Shown here piece by piece: positions 55,387-56,368 of a stretch of 56,368 nucleotides of DNA. This DNA is from Prevotella sp. (GTDB lineage: Bacteria; Bacillota_I; Bacilli_A; ML615J-28; CAG-313), in the NCBI GenBank assembly GCA_023665755.1, contig JAMPDF010000008.1, positions 1 through 56,368 on the forward strand. Direction: 5' to 3'. The notes under the pieces are model-generated. The model ran no database searches, was not told the origin of the DNA, and worked only from the letters and a program-made list of their open reading frames with translations. Positions within the stretch are counted from its first letter, which is position 1. Every line of letters starts with the position of its first letter. Made by a program: the position numbers and the translations under genes.

Positions 55387-55462
55387 TGGCGGTTCCAACG
55401 GGACTTGAACCCGCGATCTCCAGTGTGACAGACTGGCATGTTAACCACTACACCATGGAACC
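55387..55462 (-). tRNA. tRNA-Asp (GTC)
   Basis: Anticodon loop CTGTCAC; acceptor GGTTCCA/TGGAACC with discriminator G; CCA encoded. Confidence 0.96.
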
Positions 55463-55463
55463 T

Positions 55464-55539
<76 letters not shown>

Positions 55540-55551
55540 TTCTCAAAAAAA

Positions 55552-55642
55552 TGGCGGAGAAAGAGGGATTCGAACCCCCGCGGCTGTTACACCCTGTCGG
55601 TTTTCAAGACCGATCCCTTCAGCCAGACTTGGGTATTTCTCC
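55552..55642 (-). tRNA. tRNA-Ser (TGA)
   Basis: Class II tRNA of 91 bases with a long variable arm; loop CTTGAAA reads TGA; acceptor GGAGAAA; CCA encoded. Confidence 0.96.
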
Positions 55643-55657
55643 GTATTTTTTATATTA

Positions 55658-55734
55658 TGGTGGACCTTCTAGGACTCGAACCTAGGACCAACCGGTTATG
55701 AGCCGGGGGCTCTGACCAACTGAGCTAAAGGTCC
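55658..55734 (-). tRNA. tRNA-Ile2 (CAT, lysidine-type)
   Basis: CAT anticodon, but the acceptor GGACCTT/AAGGTCC and D-arm match tRNA-Ile2 of Bacillus, whose C34 is converted to lysidine by TilS. The next gene is the elongator Met tRNA. Confidence 0.82.
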
Positions 55735-55753
55735 ATTCCTTAGAATGATAAAA

Positions 55754-55830
55754 TGGTAGCGGCGGAGGGACTTGAACCCCCGACCTTCCGGGTATGAACC
55801 GGACGCTATAGCCAGCTAAGCTACACCGCC
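55754..55830 (-). tRNA. Elongator tRNA-Met (CAT)
   Basis: Acceptor GGCGGTG/CGCCGCT-type stem and TTCATAC loop match Firmicute elongator methionine tRNA. CCA encoded. Confidence 0.92.
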
Positions 55831-55851
55831 ATAATATCAAGTTTAAAAAAA

Positions 55852-55927
55852 TGGTGGATCCAAAGGGACTCGAACCCTCGACCCCCTGCGTGCAAAACAG
55901 GTGCTCTCCCAGCTGAGCTATGGACCC
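55852..55927 (-). tRNA. tRNA-Ala (TGC)
   Basis: Loop TTTGCAC gives TGC; one G3-T70 wobble, the alanine identity pair, in the acceptor; CCA encoded. Confidence 0.96.
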
Positions 55928-55936
55928 ACGTTGTGA

Positions 55937-56023
55937 TGGTGCCTAAGGCCGGGGTCGAACCGGCACGGTATTGCTACCACAGGATTTTAAGTCCTGCGCG
56001 TCTACCTATTCCGCCACTCAGGC
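55937..56023 (-). tRNA. tRNA-Leu (TAA)
   Basis: 87-base class II tRNA with long variable arm and CTTAAAA anticodon loop; CCA encoded. Confidence 0.95.
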
Positions 56024-56044
56024 ATACGTGATTGTAAAAAAAGA

Positions 56045-56120
56045 TGGTGTCCCCGAGACGATTCGAACGTCCGACCCACTGATTAAAAGTCAGTTGCTCT
56101 GCCAACTGAGCTACGAGGAC
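56045..56120 (-). tRNA. tRNA-Lys (TTT)
   Basis: Loop CTTTTAA; acceptor GTCCTCG paired with CGGGGAC; CCA encoded. Confidence 0.95.
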
Positions 56121-56127
56121 ATCCTAA

Positions 56128-56203
56128 TGGTGCCGACTATAGGAATTGAACCCACAACCTACTGATTACAAGTCAGTTGCTCTACCGATTGAGCTAAGTC
56201 GGC
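56128..56203 (-). tRNA. tRNA-Thr (TGT)
   Basis: Loop CTTGTAA; acceptor GCCGACT/AGTCGGC; CCA encoded. Confidence 0.95.
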
Positions 56204-56207
56204 ACAA

Positions 56208-56283
56208 TGGTGGAGGATGACGGGCTCGAACCGCCGACCCTCTGCTTGTAAGGCAGATGCTCTCCCAGCTGAGCTAATCCTCC
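56208..56283 (-). tRNA. tRNA-Val (TAC)
   Basis: Loop CTTACAA; acceptor GGAGGAT/ATCCTCC; CCA encoded. First tRNA after the 5S rRNA. Confidence 0.95.
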
Positions 56284-56333
56284 ATACGTGCGTAAGTGTG
56301 AATGTCTTAGGTATTCAAATGAATATAGAAAGG

Positions 56334-56368
56334 AGCTGGCAACGTCCTATTTTCGCTTTTTCAAACTA
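56334..56368 (-). rRNA. rrf: 3' end of 5S rRNA (partial)
   Basis: On the minus strand the last visible bases read GCGAAAATAGGACGTTGCCAG, the conserved 3' end of 5S rRNA. The gene continues beyond the window, so this cluster sits behind an rRNA operon. Confidence 0.75.

Noticed and set aside
55658..55734. Second elongator Met tRNA
   Set aside because: Acceptor and D-arm fit tRNA-Ile2 better.

Overview
The window comes from a low-GC, AT-rich Bacillota genome, most likely an anaerobic, spore-forming gut-type member of the Erysipelotrichia or a related Bacilli lineage. This placement is inferred from gene content: SpoIIE, an NADH-linked [FeFe] hydrogenase, a PduL-type phosphotransacylase, AddAB, DUF951, a ComK-like protein and codon bias. 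No 16S rRNA is present to confirm it. Most genes lie on the minus strand and many overlap by 1-8 bases.

Layout. 1-3801: a phosphodiester glycosidase-type lipoprotein (cut by the window edge), DUF1653, an M42 aminopeptidase, a Nudix hydrolase and a YwaF-like membrane protein in one tight operon. 4056-11333: an accessory island with a 1999-residue secreted Rhs/WapA-like protein ending in a hydrophobic tip, a translationally coupled putative immunity gene, then two small membrane-protein genes and a terminator. 11575-13990: a two-gene SsuA/SsuC-type ABC importer without its ATPase, divergent from a Crp/Fnr regulator across a perfect dyad. 14015-15901: ECF S component, DUF4430 lipid-anchored or membrane protein, CinA/PncC and a small membrane protein.

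15982-22884: a hydrogenase operon in the order hndA - DRTGG - RsbW-like ATPase - DRTGG - PHP - GHKL ATPase - hndB - hndC - hndD. It is a complete NAD-coupled, probably electron-bifurcating hydrogenase with a five-gene signalling cassette embedded in it. 23128-25515: a secreted metallophosphoesterase lipoprotein. 26000-33262: rpsD with a long leader, an FN3 membrane protein, a GH18 protein, tpiA and pgk behind a ComK-like gene, a UgpC/MsmK ATPase and a PucR-type regulator. 33304-39363: addA, addB and a divergent rhodanese. 39426-42887: a two-component system with three membrane proteins. 43016-50100: spoIIE, DUF951, parA, rsmG, mnmG, a zinc-ribbon protein and pduL. 50252-51556: rimO.

51614-54684 is the most unusual part: a two-gene operon pairing a fused RecB/Cas4-like plus DnaQ-like protein (DUF2779) with a 371-residue protein that aligns by eye along its whole length with [FeFe] hydrogenase, yet has lost every cluster-binding cysteine. 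It is followed by a 43-residue cysteine-rich protein gene and a small RNA gene with its own promoter and terminator that I could not assign to a family. The window ends with an 11-tRNA cluster directly downstream of the 3' end of a 5S rRNA, so it abuts an rRNA operon.
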